The notes under the pieces: generated by a model | The model's database searches: none | What the model was told of the DNA's origin: nothing | What the model saw: only the letters and a program-made list of their open reading frames with translations | Shown: one piece after another, positions 37,564 to 50,015 of the stretch | Position numbering within the stretch: position 1 is the first letter of the stretch | Layout: each line of letters starts with the position of its first letter | Made by a program: the position numbers and the translations under genes | Assembly (NCBI GenBank): GCA_023053685.1 | Contig: JALIGW010000147.1 | Span: 62,001-126,000 of the forward strand | Origin: Diadophis punctatus similis | Taxonomy: Eukaryota; Chordata; Lepidosauria; Squamata; Dipsadidae | Direction of reading: 5' to 3' | DNA length: 64,000 bases

Positions 37564-39057
37564 GGACTCAATACAGCCAAAAAACATGACTTTTGACAAA
37601 CACCTCAGAAATGAAAATGAAACACATATTCCTGTTCCCCACAGGCTGGAAAGCCGAATTCTCGCTTGATTTTTGATTCCGACCTTTCCCTGAAGAGCTA
37701 TCCCAAAGTCTAACACAGCATTCGCCTTAGGACTCAATACAGCCAAAAAACATGACTTTTGACAAACACCTCAGAAATGAAAAAGAAACACATATTCCTG
37801 TTCCCCACAGGCTGGAAAGCCGAATTCTCGCTTGATTTTCGATTCCGAGCCTACCCTGAAGAGCTAGCCCAAAGTCTAACACAGCATTCGCCTTAGGATT
37901 CAATTCAGTCCAAAAACATCACTTTTGACAAACACCTCAGAAATGAAAATGAAACACATATTCCTGTTCCCCACAGGCTGGAAAGCTGAATTCTCTCTTG
38001 ATTTTTGATTCCGACCTTTCCCTGAAGAGCTAGCCCAATGTCTAACACGGAATTCGCCTTAGTTCTCAATTCAGCCAAAAAACATCACTTTTGACAAACA
38101 CATCAGAAATGAAAAAGAAACACATATTCCTGTTCCCCACATGCTGGAAAGCCGAATTCTCGCTTGAATTTTGATTCCGAGCCTACCCTGAAGAGCTAGC
38201 CGAAAGTCTAACACAGCATTCGCCTTAGGATTCAATTCAGTCCAAAAACATCACTTTTGACAAACACCTCAGAAATGAAAAAGAAACACATATTCCTGTT
38301 CCCCACGTGCTGGAAAGCCGAATTCTCGCTTGATTTTCGATTCCGAGCCTACCCTGAAGAGCTAGCCCAAAGTCTAACACAGCATTCGCCTTAGGACTCA
38401 ATACAGCCAAAAAACATGACTTTTGACAAAGACCTCAGAAATGAAAATGAAACACATATTCCTGTTCCCCACAGGCTGGAAAGCCAAATTCTCGCTTGAT
38501 TTTTGATTCCGAGCTTTCCCTGAAGAGAAAGCCCAATGTCTAACACGGAATTCGCATTAGTTCTCAATTCAGCCCAAAAACATCACTTTTGACAAACACC
38601 TCAGAAATGAAAAAGAAACACATATTCCTGTTCCCCACGTGCTGGAAAGCCGAATTCTCGCTTGATTTTCGATTCCGAGCCTACCCTGAAGAGCTAGCCC
38701 AAAGTCTAACACAGCATTCGCCTTAGGACTCAATACAGCCAAAAAACATGACTTTTGACAAACACCTCAGAAATGAAAATGAAACACATATTCCTGTTCC
38801 CCACAGGCTGGAAAGCCGAATTCTCGCTTGATTTTTGATTCCGACCTTTCCCTGAAGAGCTAGCCCAAAGTCTAACACAGCATTCGCCTTAGGACTCAAT
38901 ACAGCCAAAAAACATGACTTTTGACAAACACCTCAGAAATGAAAATGAAACACATATTCCTGTTCCCCACAGGCTGGAAAGCCGAATTCTCACTTGATTT
39001 TCGATTCCGAGCCTACCCTGAAGAGCTAGCCCAAAGTCTAACACAGCATTCGCCTTA
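37564..39057 (+). repeat. Mosaic block related to 49.5-51.0 kb and 43.2-44.4 kb
   Basis: Monomer order: gctatccc, ggactc/gaaaaag/acagg, agtcc with 'gctgaattctctc', gttctc/acatcag ending gccgaaag, agtcc/acgtg, the gagaaag-tail monomer, gttctc/acgtg, a reference-type monomer (38,726) and ggactc/'ctcacttg'. The same order occurs from 49,518 (offset about 11,954 bp) and, from the second monomer on, from about 43,216. 'ttcgcattag' near 38,553 is a private change. No gene or other element is present. Confidence 0.84.
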
Positions 39058-42000
39058 GGATTCAATTCAGTCCAAAAACATCACTTTTGACAAACACCTC
39101 AGAAATGAAAATGAAACACATATTCCTGTTCCCCACAGGCTGGAAAGCTGAATTCTCTCTTGATTTTTGATTCCGACCTTTCCCTGAGAAGCTAGCCCAA
39201 TGTCTAACACGGAATTCGCCTTAGTTCTCAATTCAGCCAAAAAACATCACTTTTGACAAACACCTCAGAAATGAAAAAGAAACACATATTCCTGTTCCCC
39301 ACGTGCTGGAAAGCCGAATTCCTCGCTTGAATTTTGATTCCGAGCCTACCCTGAAGAGCTAGCCCAAAGTCTAACACAGCATTCGCCTTAGTTCTCAATT
39401 CAGCCAAAAACATCACTTTTGACAAACACCTCAGAAATGAAAAAGAAACACATATTCCTGTTCCCCACATGCTGGAAAGCCGAATTCTCGCTTGATTTTT
39501 GATTCCGACCTTTCCCTGAAGAGCTAGCCCAAAGTCTAACACAGCATTCGCCTTAGGATTCAATTCAGCCCAAAAACATCACTTTTGACAAACACCTCAG
39601 AAATGAAAAAGAAAGACATATTCCTGTTCCCCACGTGCTGGAAAGCCGAATTCTCGCTTGATTTTCGATTCCGAGCCTACCCTGAAGAGCTAGCCCAAAG
39701 TCTAACACAGCATTCGCCTTAGGATTCAATTCAGCCAAAAAACATCACTTTTGACAAACACCTCAGAAATGAAAAAGAAACACATATTCCTGTTCCCCAC
39801 GGGCTGGAAAGCCGAATTCTCGCTTGAATTTTGATTCCCAGCCTACCCTGAAGAGCTAGCCGAAAGTCTAACACAGCATTCGCCTTAGGACTCAATACAG
39901 CCAAAAAAACATGACTTTTGACAAAGACCTCAGAAATGAAAATGAAACACATATTCCTGTTCCCCACAGGCTGGAAAGCCGAATTCTCGCTTGATTTTTG
40001 ATTCCGAGCTTTCCCTGAAGAGAAAGCCCCAATGTCTAACACGGAATTCGCCTTAGTTCTCAATTCAGCCCAAAAACATCACTTTTGACAAACACCTCAG
40101 AAATGAAAAAGAAACACATATTCCTGTTCCCCACGTGCTGGAAAGCCGAATTCTCGCTTGATTTTCGATTCCGAGCCTACCCTGAAGAGCTAGCCCAAAG
40201 TCTAACACAGCATTCGCCTTAGGACTCAATACAGCCAAAAAACATGACTTTTGACAAACACCTCAGAAATGAAAATGAAACACATATTCCTGTTCCCCAC
40301 AGGCTGGAAAGCCGAATTCTCACTTGATTTTCGATTCCGAGCCTACCCTGAAGAGCTAGCCCAAAGTCTAACACAGCATTCGCCTTAGGATTCAATTCAG
40401 TCCAAAAACATCACTTTTGACAAACACCTCAGAAATGAAAATGAAACACATATTCCTGTTCCCCACAGGCTGGAAAGCTGAATTCTCTCTTGATTTTTGA
40501 TTCCGACCTTTCCCTGAAGAGCTAGCCCAATGTCTAACACGGAATTCGCCTTAGTTCTCAATTCAGCCAAAAAACATCACTTTTGACAAACACATCAGAA
40601 ATGAAAAAGAAACACATATTCCTGTTCCCCACATGCTGGAAAGCCGAATTCTCGCTTGAATTTTGATTCCGAGCCTACCCTGAAGAGCTAGCCCAAGGTC
40701 TAACACAGCATTCGCCTTATTTCTCAATTCAGCCCAAAAACATGACTTTTGACAAACACCTCAGAAATGAAAAAGAAACACATATTCCTGTTCCCCCACG
40801 GGCTGGAAAGCCGAATTCTCGCTTGATTTTTGATTCCGACCTTTCCCTGAAGAGCTAGCCCAAGGTCTAACACAGCATTCGCCTTAGGATTCAATTCAGC
40901 CCAAAAACATCACTTTTGACAAACACCTCAGAAATGAAAAAGAAACACATATTCCTGTTCCCCACGGGCTGGAAAGCCGAATTCTCGCTTGAATTTTGAT
41001 TCCGAGCCTACCCTGAAGAGCTAGCCGAAAGTCTAACACAGCATTCGCCTTAGGACTCAATACAGCCAAAAAACATGACTTTTGACAAACACCTCAGAAA
41101 TGAAAATGAAACACATATTCCTGTTCCCCACAGGCTGGAAAGCCGAATTCTCACTTGATTTTCGATTCCGAGCCTACCCTGAAGAGCTAGCCCAAAGTCT
41201 AACACAGCATTCGCCTTAGGATTCAATTCAGTCCAAAAACATCACTTTTGACAAACACCTCAGAAATGAAAATGAAACACATATTCCTGTTCCCCCACAG
41301 GCTGGAAAGCTGAATTCTCTCTTGATTTTTGATTCCGACCTTTCCCTGAGAAGCTAGCCCAATGTCTAACACGGAATTCGCCTTAGTTCTCAATTCAGCC
41401 AAAAAACATCACTTTTGACAAACACCTCAGAAATGAAAAAGAAACACATATTCCTGTTCCCCACGTGCTGGAAAGCCGAATTCTCGCTTGAATTTTGATT
41501 CCGAGCCTACCCTGAAGAGCTAGCCCAAAGTCTAACACAGCATTCGCCTTAGTTCTCAATTCAGCCCAAAAACATCACTTTTGACAAACACCTCAGAAAT
41601 GAAAAAGAAACACATATTCCTGTTCCCCACATGCTGGAAAGCCGAATTCTCGCTTGATTTTTGATTCCGACCTTTCCCTGAAGAGCTAGCCCAAAGTCTA
41701 ACACAGCATTCGCCTTAGGATTCAATTCAGCCCAAAAACATCACTTTGACAAACACCTCAGAAATGAAAAAGAAAAGACATATTCCTGTTCCCCACGTGC
41801 TGGAAAGCCGAATTCTCGCTTGATTTTCGATTCCGAGCCTACCCTGAAGAGCTAGCCCAAAGTCTAACACAGCATTCGCCTTAGGATTCAATTCAGCCAA
41901 AAAACATCACTTTTGACAAACACCTCAGAAATGAAAAAGAAACACATATTCCTGTTCCCCACGGGCTGGAAAGCCGAATTCTCGCTTGAATTTTGATTCC

Positions 42001-43048
42001 CAGCCTACCCTGAAGAGCTAGCCGAAAGGTCTAACACAGCATTCGCCTTAGGACTCAATACAGCCAAAAAACATGACTTTTGACAAAGGACCTCAGAAAT
42101 GAAAATGAAACACATATTCCTGTTCCCCACAGGCTGGAAAGCCGAATTCTCGCTTGATTTTTGATTCCGAGCTTTCCCTGAAGAGAAAGCCCAATGTCTA
42201 ACACGGAATTCGCCTTAGTTCTCAATTCAGCCCAAAAACATCACTTTTGACAAACACCTCAGAAATGAAAAAGAAACACATATTCCTGTTCCCCACGTGC
42301 TGGAAAGCCGAATTCTCGCTTGATTTTCGATTCCGAGCCTACCCTGAAGAGCTAGCCCAAAGTCTAACACAGCATTCGCCTTAGGACTCAATACAGCCAA
42401 AAAACATGACTTTTGACAAACACCTCAGAAATGAAAATGAAACACATATTCCTGTTCCCCACAGGCTGGAAAGCCGAATTCTCACTTGATTTTCGATTCC
42501 GAGCCTACCCTGAAGAGCTAGCCCAAAGTCTAACACAGCATTCGCCTTAGGATTCAATTCAGTCCAAAAACATCACTTTTGACAAACACCTCAGAAATGA
42601 AAATGAAACACATATTCCTGTTCCCCACAGGCTGGAAAGCTGAATTCTCTCTTGATTTTTGATTCCGACCTTTCCCTGAAGAGCTAGCCCAATGTCTAAC
42701 ACGGAATTCGCCTTAGTTCTCAATTCAGCCAAAAAACATCACTTTTGACAAACACATCAGAAATGAAAAAGAAACACATATTCCTGTTCCCCACATGCTG
42801 GAAAGCCGAATTCCTCGCTTGAATTTTGATTCCGAGCCTACCCTGAAGAGCTAGCCCAAGGTCTAACACAGCATTCGCCTTATTTCTCAATTCAGCCCAA
42901 AAACATGACTTTTGACAAACACCTCAGAAATGAAAAAGAAACACATATTCCTGTTCCCCACGGGCTGGAAAGCCGAATTCTCGCTTGATTTTTGATTCCG
43001 ACCTTTCCCTGAAGAGCTAGCCCAAGGTCTAACACAGCATTCGCCTTA
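39058..43048 (+). repeat. 2,161-bp, 13-monomer tandem duplication
   Basis: Unit 1 is 39,058-41,218 and unit 2 begins at 41,219. Each opens with agtcc/'gctgaattctctc' carrying 'ccctgagaagc' (39,186 and 41,348), then gttctc/acgtg/gaattttg, gttctc/acatg, 'gaaagac'/acgtg, agcc/acggg with 'gattcccagcc' ending gccgaaag (39,836 and 41,998), a 'gacaaagacc' gagaaag-tail monomer, gttctc/acgtg, ggactc/'ctcacttg', agtcc, gttctc/acatcag, tttctc and agccc/acggg. The closing monomer at 41,053-41,218 (ggactc/gaaaatg/'ctcacttg') is the likely junction. The 1-bp indels in the two units do not coincide. Confidence 0.85.
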
Positions 43049-45867
43049 GGATTCAATTCAGCCCAAAAACATCACTTTTGACAAACACCTCAGAAATGAA
43101 AAAGAAAACACATATTCCTGTTCCCCACGGGCTGGAAAGCCGAATTCTCGCTTGAATTTTGATTCCGACCTTTCCCTGAAGAGCTATCCCAAAGTCTAAC
43201 ACAGCATTCGCCTTAGGACTCAATACAGCCAAAAAACATGACTTTGACAAACACCTCAGAAATGAAAAAGAAACACATATTCCTGTTCCCCACAGGCTGG
43301 AAAGCCGAATTCTCGCTTGATTTTCGATTCCGAGCCTACCCTGAAGAGCTAGCCCAAAGTCTAACACAGCATTCGCCTTAGGATTCAATTCAGTCCAAAA
43401 ACATCACTTTTGACAAACACCTCAGAAATGAAAATGAAACACATATTCCTGTTCCCCACAGGCTGGAAAGCTGAATTCTCTCTTGATTTTTGATTCCGAC
43501 CTTTCCCTGAAGAGCTAGCCCAATGTCTAACACGGAATTCGCCTTAGTTCTCAATTCAGCCAAAAAACATCACTTTTGACAAACACATCAGAAATGAAAA
43601 AGAAACACATATTCCTGTTCCCCACATGCTGGAAAGCCGAATTCTCGCTTGAATTTTGATTCCGAGCCTACCCTGAAGAGCTAGCCGAAAGTCTAACACA
43701 GCATTCGCCTTAGGATTCAATTCAGTCCAAAAACATCACTTTTGACAAACACCTCAGAAATGAAAAAGAAACACATATTCCTGTTCCCCACGTGCTGGAA
43801 AGCCGAATTCTCGCTTGATTTTCGATTCCGAGCCTACCCTGAAGAGCTAGCCCAAAGTCTAACACAGCATTCGCCTTAGGACTCAATACAGCCAAAAAAC
43901 ATGACTTTTGACAAAGACCTCAGAAATGAAAATGAAACACATATTCCTGTTCCCCACAGGCTGGAAAGCCGAATTCTCGCTTGATTTTTGATTCCGAGCT
44001 TTCCCTGAAGAGAAAGCCCAATGTCTAACACGGAATTCGCCTTAGTTCTCAATTCAGCCCAAAAACATCACTTTTGACAAACACCTCAGAAATGAAAAAG
44101 AAACACATATTCCTGTTCCCCACGTGCTGGAAAGCCGAATTCTCGCTTGATTTTCGATTCCGAGCCTACCCTGAAGAGCTAGCCCAAAGTCTAACACAGC
44201 ATTCGCCTTAGGACTCAATACAGCCAAAAAACATGACTTTTGACAAACACCTCAGAAATGAAAATGAAACACATATTCCTGTTCCCCACAGGCTGGAAAG
44301 CCGAATTCTCGCTTGATTTTTGATTCCGACCTTTCCCTGAAGAGCTAGCCCAAAGTCTAACACAGCATTCGCCTTAGGACTCAATACAGCCAAAAAACAT
44401 GACTTTTGACAAACACCTCAGAAATGAAAAAGAAACACATATTCCTGTTCCCCACGGGCTGGAAAGCCGAATTCTCGCTTGAATTTTGATTCCGAGCCTA
44501 CCCTGAAGAGCTAGCCCAAGGTCTAACACAGCATTCGCCTTATTTCTCAATTCAGCCCAAAAACATCACTTTTGACAAAACACCTCAGAAATGAAAAAGA
44601 AAGAAATATTCCTGTTCCCCACGTGCTGGAAAGCCAAATTCTCGCTTGATTTTCGATTCCGAGCCTACCCTAAAGAGCTAGCCCAATGTCTAACACAGCA
44701 TTCGCCTTAGGATTCAATTGTCCAAAAACATCATTTTTGACAAACACCTCAGAAATGAAAAAGAAACACATATTCCTGTTCCCCACATGCTGGAAAGCCG
44801 AATTCTTGCTTGATTTTCGATTCCGAGCCTACCCTGAAGAGCTAGCCCAAAGTCTAACACAGCATTCGCCTTAGGATTCAAATCAGTCCAAAAACATCAC
44901 TTTTGACAAACACCTCAGAAATGAAAATGAAACACATATTCCTGTTCCCCACAGGCTGGAAAGCTGAATTCTCTCTTGATTTTTGATTCCGACCTTTCCC
45001 TGAAGAGCTAGCCCAAGGTCTAACACAGCATTCGCCTTATTTCTCAATTCAGCCCAAAAACATCACTTTTGACAAACACCTCAGAAATGAAAAAGAAACA
45101 CATATTCCTGTTCCCCATGGGCTGGAAAGCCGAATTCTCGCTTGATTTTTGATTCCGACCTTTCCCTGAAGAGCTAGCCCAAGGTCTAACACAGCATTCG
45201 CCTTAGGATTCAATTCAGCCCAAAAACATCACTTTTGACAAACACCTCTGAAATGAAAAAGAAAGACATATTCCTGTTCCCCACGTGCTGGAAAGCCAAA
45301 TTCCTCGCTTGATTTTCGATTCCGAGCCTACCCTGAAGAGCTAGCCGAAAGTCTAACACAGCATTCGCCTTAGGACTCAATACAGCCAAAAAACATGACT
45401 TTTGACAAACACCTCAGAAATGAAAAAGAAACACATATTCCTGTCCCCCACATGCTGGAAAGCCGAATTCTCGCTTGATTTTTCGATTCCGAGCCTACCC
45501 TGAAGAGCTAGCCCAAAGTCTAACACAGCATTCGCCTTAGGATTCAATTGTCCAAAAACATCACTTTTGACAACACCTCAGAAATGAAAAAGAAACACAT
45601 ATTCCTGTTCCCCACATGCTGGAAAGCCGAATTCTCACTTGATTTTCGATTCCGAGCCTACCCTGAAGAGCTAGCCCAAAGTCTAACACAGCATTCGCCT
45701 TAGGATTTCAATTGTCCAAAAACATCACTTTTGACAAACACCTCAGAAATGAAAAAGAAACACATATTCCTGTTCCCCACGGGCTGGAAAGCCGAATTCT
45801 CGCTTGAATTTTGATTCCCAGCCTACCCTGAAGAGCTAGCCCAAAGTCTAACACAGCATTCGCCTTA
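43049..45867 (+). repeat. Mosaic block with hybrid monomers and two adjacent short monomers
   Basis: The first monomer (43,049-43,215, 167 bp) starts agccc/acggg/'cttgaattttg' but switches to 'gacctttccc' and gctatccc, a class mix. The order then follows 37.7-38.9 kb. At 44,710 the short-monomer pair recurs, followed by 'ggattcaaatcagtcc' with 'gctgaattctctc' but tail aaggtc, another hybrid. Two short monomers sit side by side (45,540-45,702 and 45,703-45,867), the only such adjacency seen. Private indels occur near 43,107, 43,242, 44,578, 45,302, 45,480, 45,572 and 45,706; 'ctgtccccc' near 45,445 is a substitution. Confidence 0.82.
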
Positions 45868-48800
45868 GGATTCAATTCAGCCCAAAAACATCACTTTTGA
45901 CAAACACCTCAGAAATGAAAAAGAAACACATATTCCTGTTCCCCACGGGCTGGAAAGCCGAATTCTCGCTTGATTTTTGATTCCAACCTTTCCCTGAAGA
46001 GCTAGCCCAAGGTCTAACACAGCATTCGCCTTATTTCTCAATTCAGCCCAAAAACATCACTTTTGACAAACACCTCAGAAATGAAAAAGAAACACATATT
46101 CCTGTTCCCCACGTGCTGGAAAGCTGAATTCTCGCTTGAATTTTGATTCCGAGCCTACCCTGAAGAGCTAGCCCAAAGTCAAACACAGCATTCGCCTTAG
46201 GACTCAATACAGCCAAAAAACATGACTTTTGACAAACACCTCAGAAATGAAAATGAAACACATATTCCTGTTCCCCACAGGCTGGAAAGCTGAATTCTCG
46301 CTTGATTTTTGATTCCGAGCTTTCCCTGAAGAGAAAGCCCAATGTCTAACATGGAATTCGCCTTAGTTCTCAATTCAGCCCAAAAACATCACTTTTGACA
46401 AACACCTCAGAAATGAAAAAGAAACACATATTCCTGTTCCCCACGTGCTGGAAAGCCGAATTCTCGTTTGAATTTTGATTCCGAGCCTACCCTGAAGAGC
46501 TAGCCCAAAGTCTAACACAGCATTCGCCTTAGGACTCAATACAGCCAAAAAACATGACTTTTGACAAACACCTCAGAAATGAAAATGAAACACATATTCC
46601 TGTTCCCCACAGGCTGGAAAGCCGAATTTTCACTTGATTTTTGATTCCGAGCTTTCCCTGAAGAGAAAGCCCAATGTCTAACACGGAATTCGCCTTAGTT
46701 CTCAATTCAGCCCAAAAACATCACTTTTGACAAACACCTCAGAAATGAAAAAGAAACACATATTCCTGTTCCCCACGTGCTGGAAAGCCAAATTCTCGCT
46801 TGATTTTCGATTCCGAGCCTACCCTGAAGAGCTAGCCCAAAGTCTAACACAGCATTCGCCTTATTTCTCAATTCAGCCCAAAAACATCACTTTTGACCAA
46901 CACCTCAGAAATGAAAAAGAAACACATATTCCTGTTCCCCACGGGCTGGAAAGCCGAATTCTCGCTTGAATTTTGATTCCGAGCCTACCCTGAAGAGCTA
47001 GCCCAAGGTCTAACACAGCATTCGCCTTAGGATTCAATTCAGCCCAAAAACATCACTTTTGACAAACACCTCAGAAATGAAAAAGAAAGACATATTCCTG
47101 TTCCCCACGTGCTGGAAAGCCAAATTCTCGCTTGATTTTCGATTCCGAGCCTACCCTGAAGAGCTAGCCGAAAGTCTAACACAGCATTCGCCTTAGGACT
47201 CAATACAGCCAAAAAACATGACTTTTGACAAACACCTCAGAAATGAAAATGAAACACATATTCCTGTTCCCCACAGGCTGGAAAGCCGAATTCTCGCTTG
47301 ATTTTTGATTCCGACCTTTCCCTGAAGAGCTAGCCCAAAGTCTAACACAGCGTTCGCCTTAGGACTCAATACAGCCAAAAAACATGACTTTTGACAAACA
47401 CCTCAGAAATGAAAATGAAACACATATTCCTGTTCCCCACGGGCTGGAAAGCCGAATTCTCGCTTGATTTTTGATTCCGACCTTTCCCTGAAGAGCTAGC
47501 CCAAAGTCTAACACAGCATTCGCCTTAGGATTCAATTCAGTCCAAAAACATCACTTTTGACAAACACCTCAGAAATGAAAAAGAAACACATATTCCTGTT
47601 CCCCACGGGCTGGAAAGCCGAATTCTCGCTTGAATTTTGATTCCGAGCCTACCCTGAAGAGCTAGCCCAAAGTCTAACACAGCATTCGCCTTAGGACTCA
47701 ATACAGCCAAAAAACATGACTTTTGACAAACACCTCAGAAATGAAAAAGAAACACATATTCCTGTTCCCCACGGGCTGGAAAGCCGAATTCTCGCTTGAA
47801 TTTTGATTCCGAGCCTACCCTGAAGAGCTAGCCCAAGGTCTAACACAGCATTCGCCTTATTTCTCAATTCAGCCCAAAAACATCACTTTTGACAAACACC
47901 TCAGAAATGAAAAAGAAAGAAATATTCCTGTTCCCCACGTGCTGGAAAGCCAAATTCTCGCTTGATTTTCGATTCCGAGCCTACCCTAAAGAGCTAGCTC
48001 AAAGTCTAACACAGCATTCCCCTTAGGATTCAATTGTCCAAAAACATCACTTTTGACAAACACCTCAGAAATGAAAAAGAAACACATATTCCTGTTCCCC
48101 ACATGCTGGAAAGCCGAATTCTCGCTTGATTTTCGATTCCGAGCCTACCCTGAAGAGCTAGCCCAAACTCTAACACAGCATTCGCCTTAGGATTCAATTC
48201 AGTCCAAAAACATCACTTTTGACAAACACCTCAGAAATGAAAAAGAAACACATATTCCTGTTCCCCACGTGCTGGAAAGCCGAATTCTCGCTTGATTTTC
48301 GATTCCGAGCCTACCCTGAAGAGCTAGCCCAAAGTCTAACACAGCATTCGCCTTAGGACTCAATACAGCCAAAAAACATGACTTTTGACAAACACCTCAG
48401 AAATGAAAATGAAACACATATTCCTGTTCCCCACAGGCTGGAAAGCCGAATTCTCGCTTGATTTTTGATTCCGAGCTTTCCCTGAAGAGAAAGCCCAATG
48501 TCTAACACGGAATTCGCCTTAGTTCTCAATTCAGCCCAAAAACATCACTTTTGACAAACACCTCAGAAATGAAAAAGAAACACATATTCCTGTTCCCCAT
48601 GTGCTGGAAAGCCGAATTCTCGCTTGATTTTCGATTCCGAGCCTACCCTGAAGAGCTAGCCCAAAGTCTAACACAGCATTCGCCTTAGGACTCAATACAG
48701 CCAAAAAACATGACTTTTGACAAACACCTCAGAAATGAAAATGAAACACATATTCCTGTTCCCCACAGGCTGGAAAGCCGAATTCTCGCTTGATTTTTGA

Positions 48801-49683
48801 TTCCGACCTTTCCCTGAAGAGCTAGCCCAAAGTCTAACACAGCATTCGCCTTAGGACTCAATACAGCCAAAAAACATGACTTTTGACAAACACCTCAGAA
48901 ATGAAAATGAAACACATATTCCTGTTCCCCACAGGCTGGAAAGCCGAATTCTCGCTTGATTTTTGATTCCGACCTTTCCCTGAAGAGCTAGCCCAATGTC
49001 TAACACGGAATTCGCCTTAGTTCTCAATTCAGCCAAAAAACATCACTTTTGACAAACACATCAGAAATGAAAAAGAAACACATATTCCTGTTCCCCACAT
49101 GCTGGAAAGCCGAATTCTCGCTTGAATTTTGATTCCGAGCCTACCCTGAAGAGCTAGCCCAAGGTCTAACACAGCATTCGCCTTATTTCTCAATTCAGCC
49201 CAAAAACATGACTTTTGACAAACACCTCAGAAATGAAAAAGAAACACATATTCCTGTTCCCCACGGGCTGGAAAGCCGAATTCTCGCTTGATTTTTGATT
49301 CCGACCTTTCCCTGAAGAGCTAGCCCAAGGTCTAACACAGCATTCGCCTTAGGATTCAATTCAGCCCAAAAACATCACTTTTGACAAACACCTCAGAAAT
49401 GAAAAAGAAACACATATTCCTGTTCCCCACGGGCTGGAAAGCCGAATTCTCGCTTGAATTTTGATTCCGAGCCTACCCTGAAGAGCTAGCCGAAAGTCTA
49501 ACACAGCATTCGCCTTAGGACTCAATACAGCCAAAAAACATGACTTTTGACAAACACCTCAGAAATGAAAATGAAACACATATTCCTGTTCCCCACAGGC
49601 TGGAAAGCCGAATTCTCGCTTGATTTTTGATTCCGACCTTTCCCTGAAGAGCTATCCCAAAGTCTAACACAGCATTCGCCTTA
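45868..49683 (+). repeat. 3.8-kb segment duplicated about 18.27 kb away (copy B)
   Basis: Partner of 27,599-31,416. Its length of 3,816 bp is 23 monomers with one of 164 bp, so it contains no net indels, unlike copy A. Differences from copy A include acggg/'gatttttg' in the 47,374 monomer, 'gccgaattctcgc' instead of 'gctgaattctctc' in the monomer at 48,854, and 'gacaaacacc' instead of 'gacaaagacc' at about 49,385. To its left (before 45,868) the two flanks belong to different classes, which places the left boundary within a monomer. Confidence 0.87.
49020..49185 (+). repeat. Monomer class with gttctc head and acacatcag
   Basis: Head 'gttctcaattcagcc' plus A6, 'catcac', and 'aaacacatcag' instead of 'aaacacctcag', then gaaaaag, acatg, and 'cttgaattttgattccgagcc'. 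It almost always follows a monomer ending 'cccaatgtctaacacggaattcgcc', and is usually followed by a tttctc-head monomer with 'catgac' and acggg. This three-monomer run (aatgtc-cggaattc, then gttctc/acatcag, then tttctc/catgac) is one of the most frequently reused blocks across the window, for example near 2.4, 10.4, 11.3, 15.5, 25.3, 30.8, 32.4, 37.1, 40.6, 42.7, 49.0, 52.8, 60.5 and 63.1 kb. Confidence 0.88.
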
Positions 49684-50015
49684 GGACTCAATACAGCCAA
49701 AAAACATGACTTTTGACAAACACCTCAGAAATGAAAAAGAAACACATATTCCTGTTCCCCACAGGCTGGAAAGCCGAATTCTCGCTTGATTTTCGATTCC
49801 GAGCCTACCCTGAAGAGCTAGCCCAAAGTCTAACACAGCATTCGCCTTAGGATTCAATTCAGTCCAAAAACATCACTTTTGACAAACACCTCAGAAATGA
49901 AAATGAAACACATATTCCTGTTCCCCACAGGCTGGAAAGCTGAATTCTCGCTTGATTTTTGATTCCGACCTTTCCCTGAAGAGCTAGCCCAATGTCTAAC
50001 ACGGAATTCGCCTTA

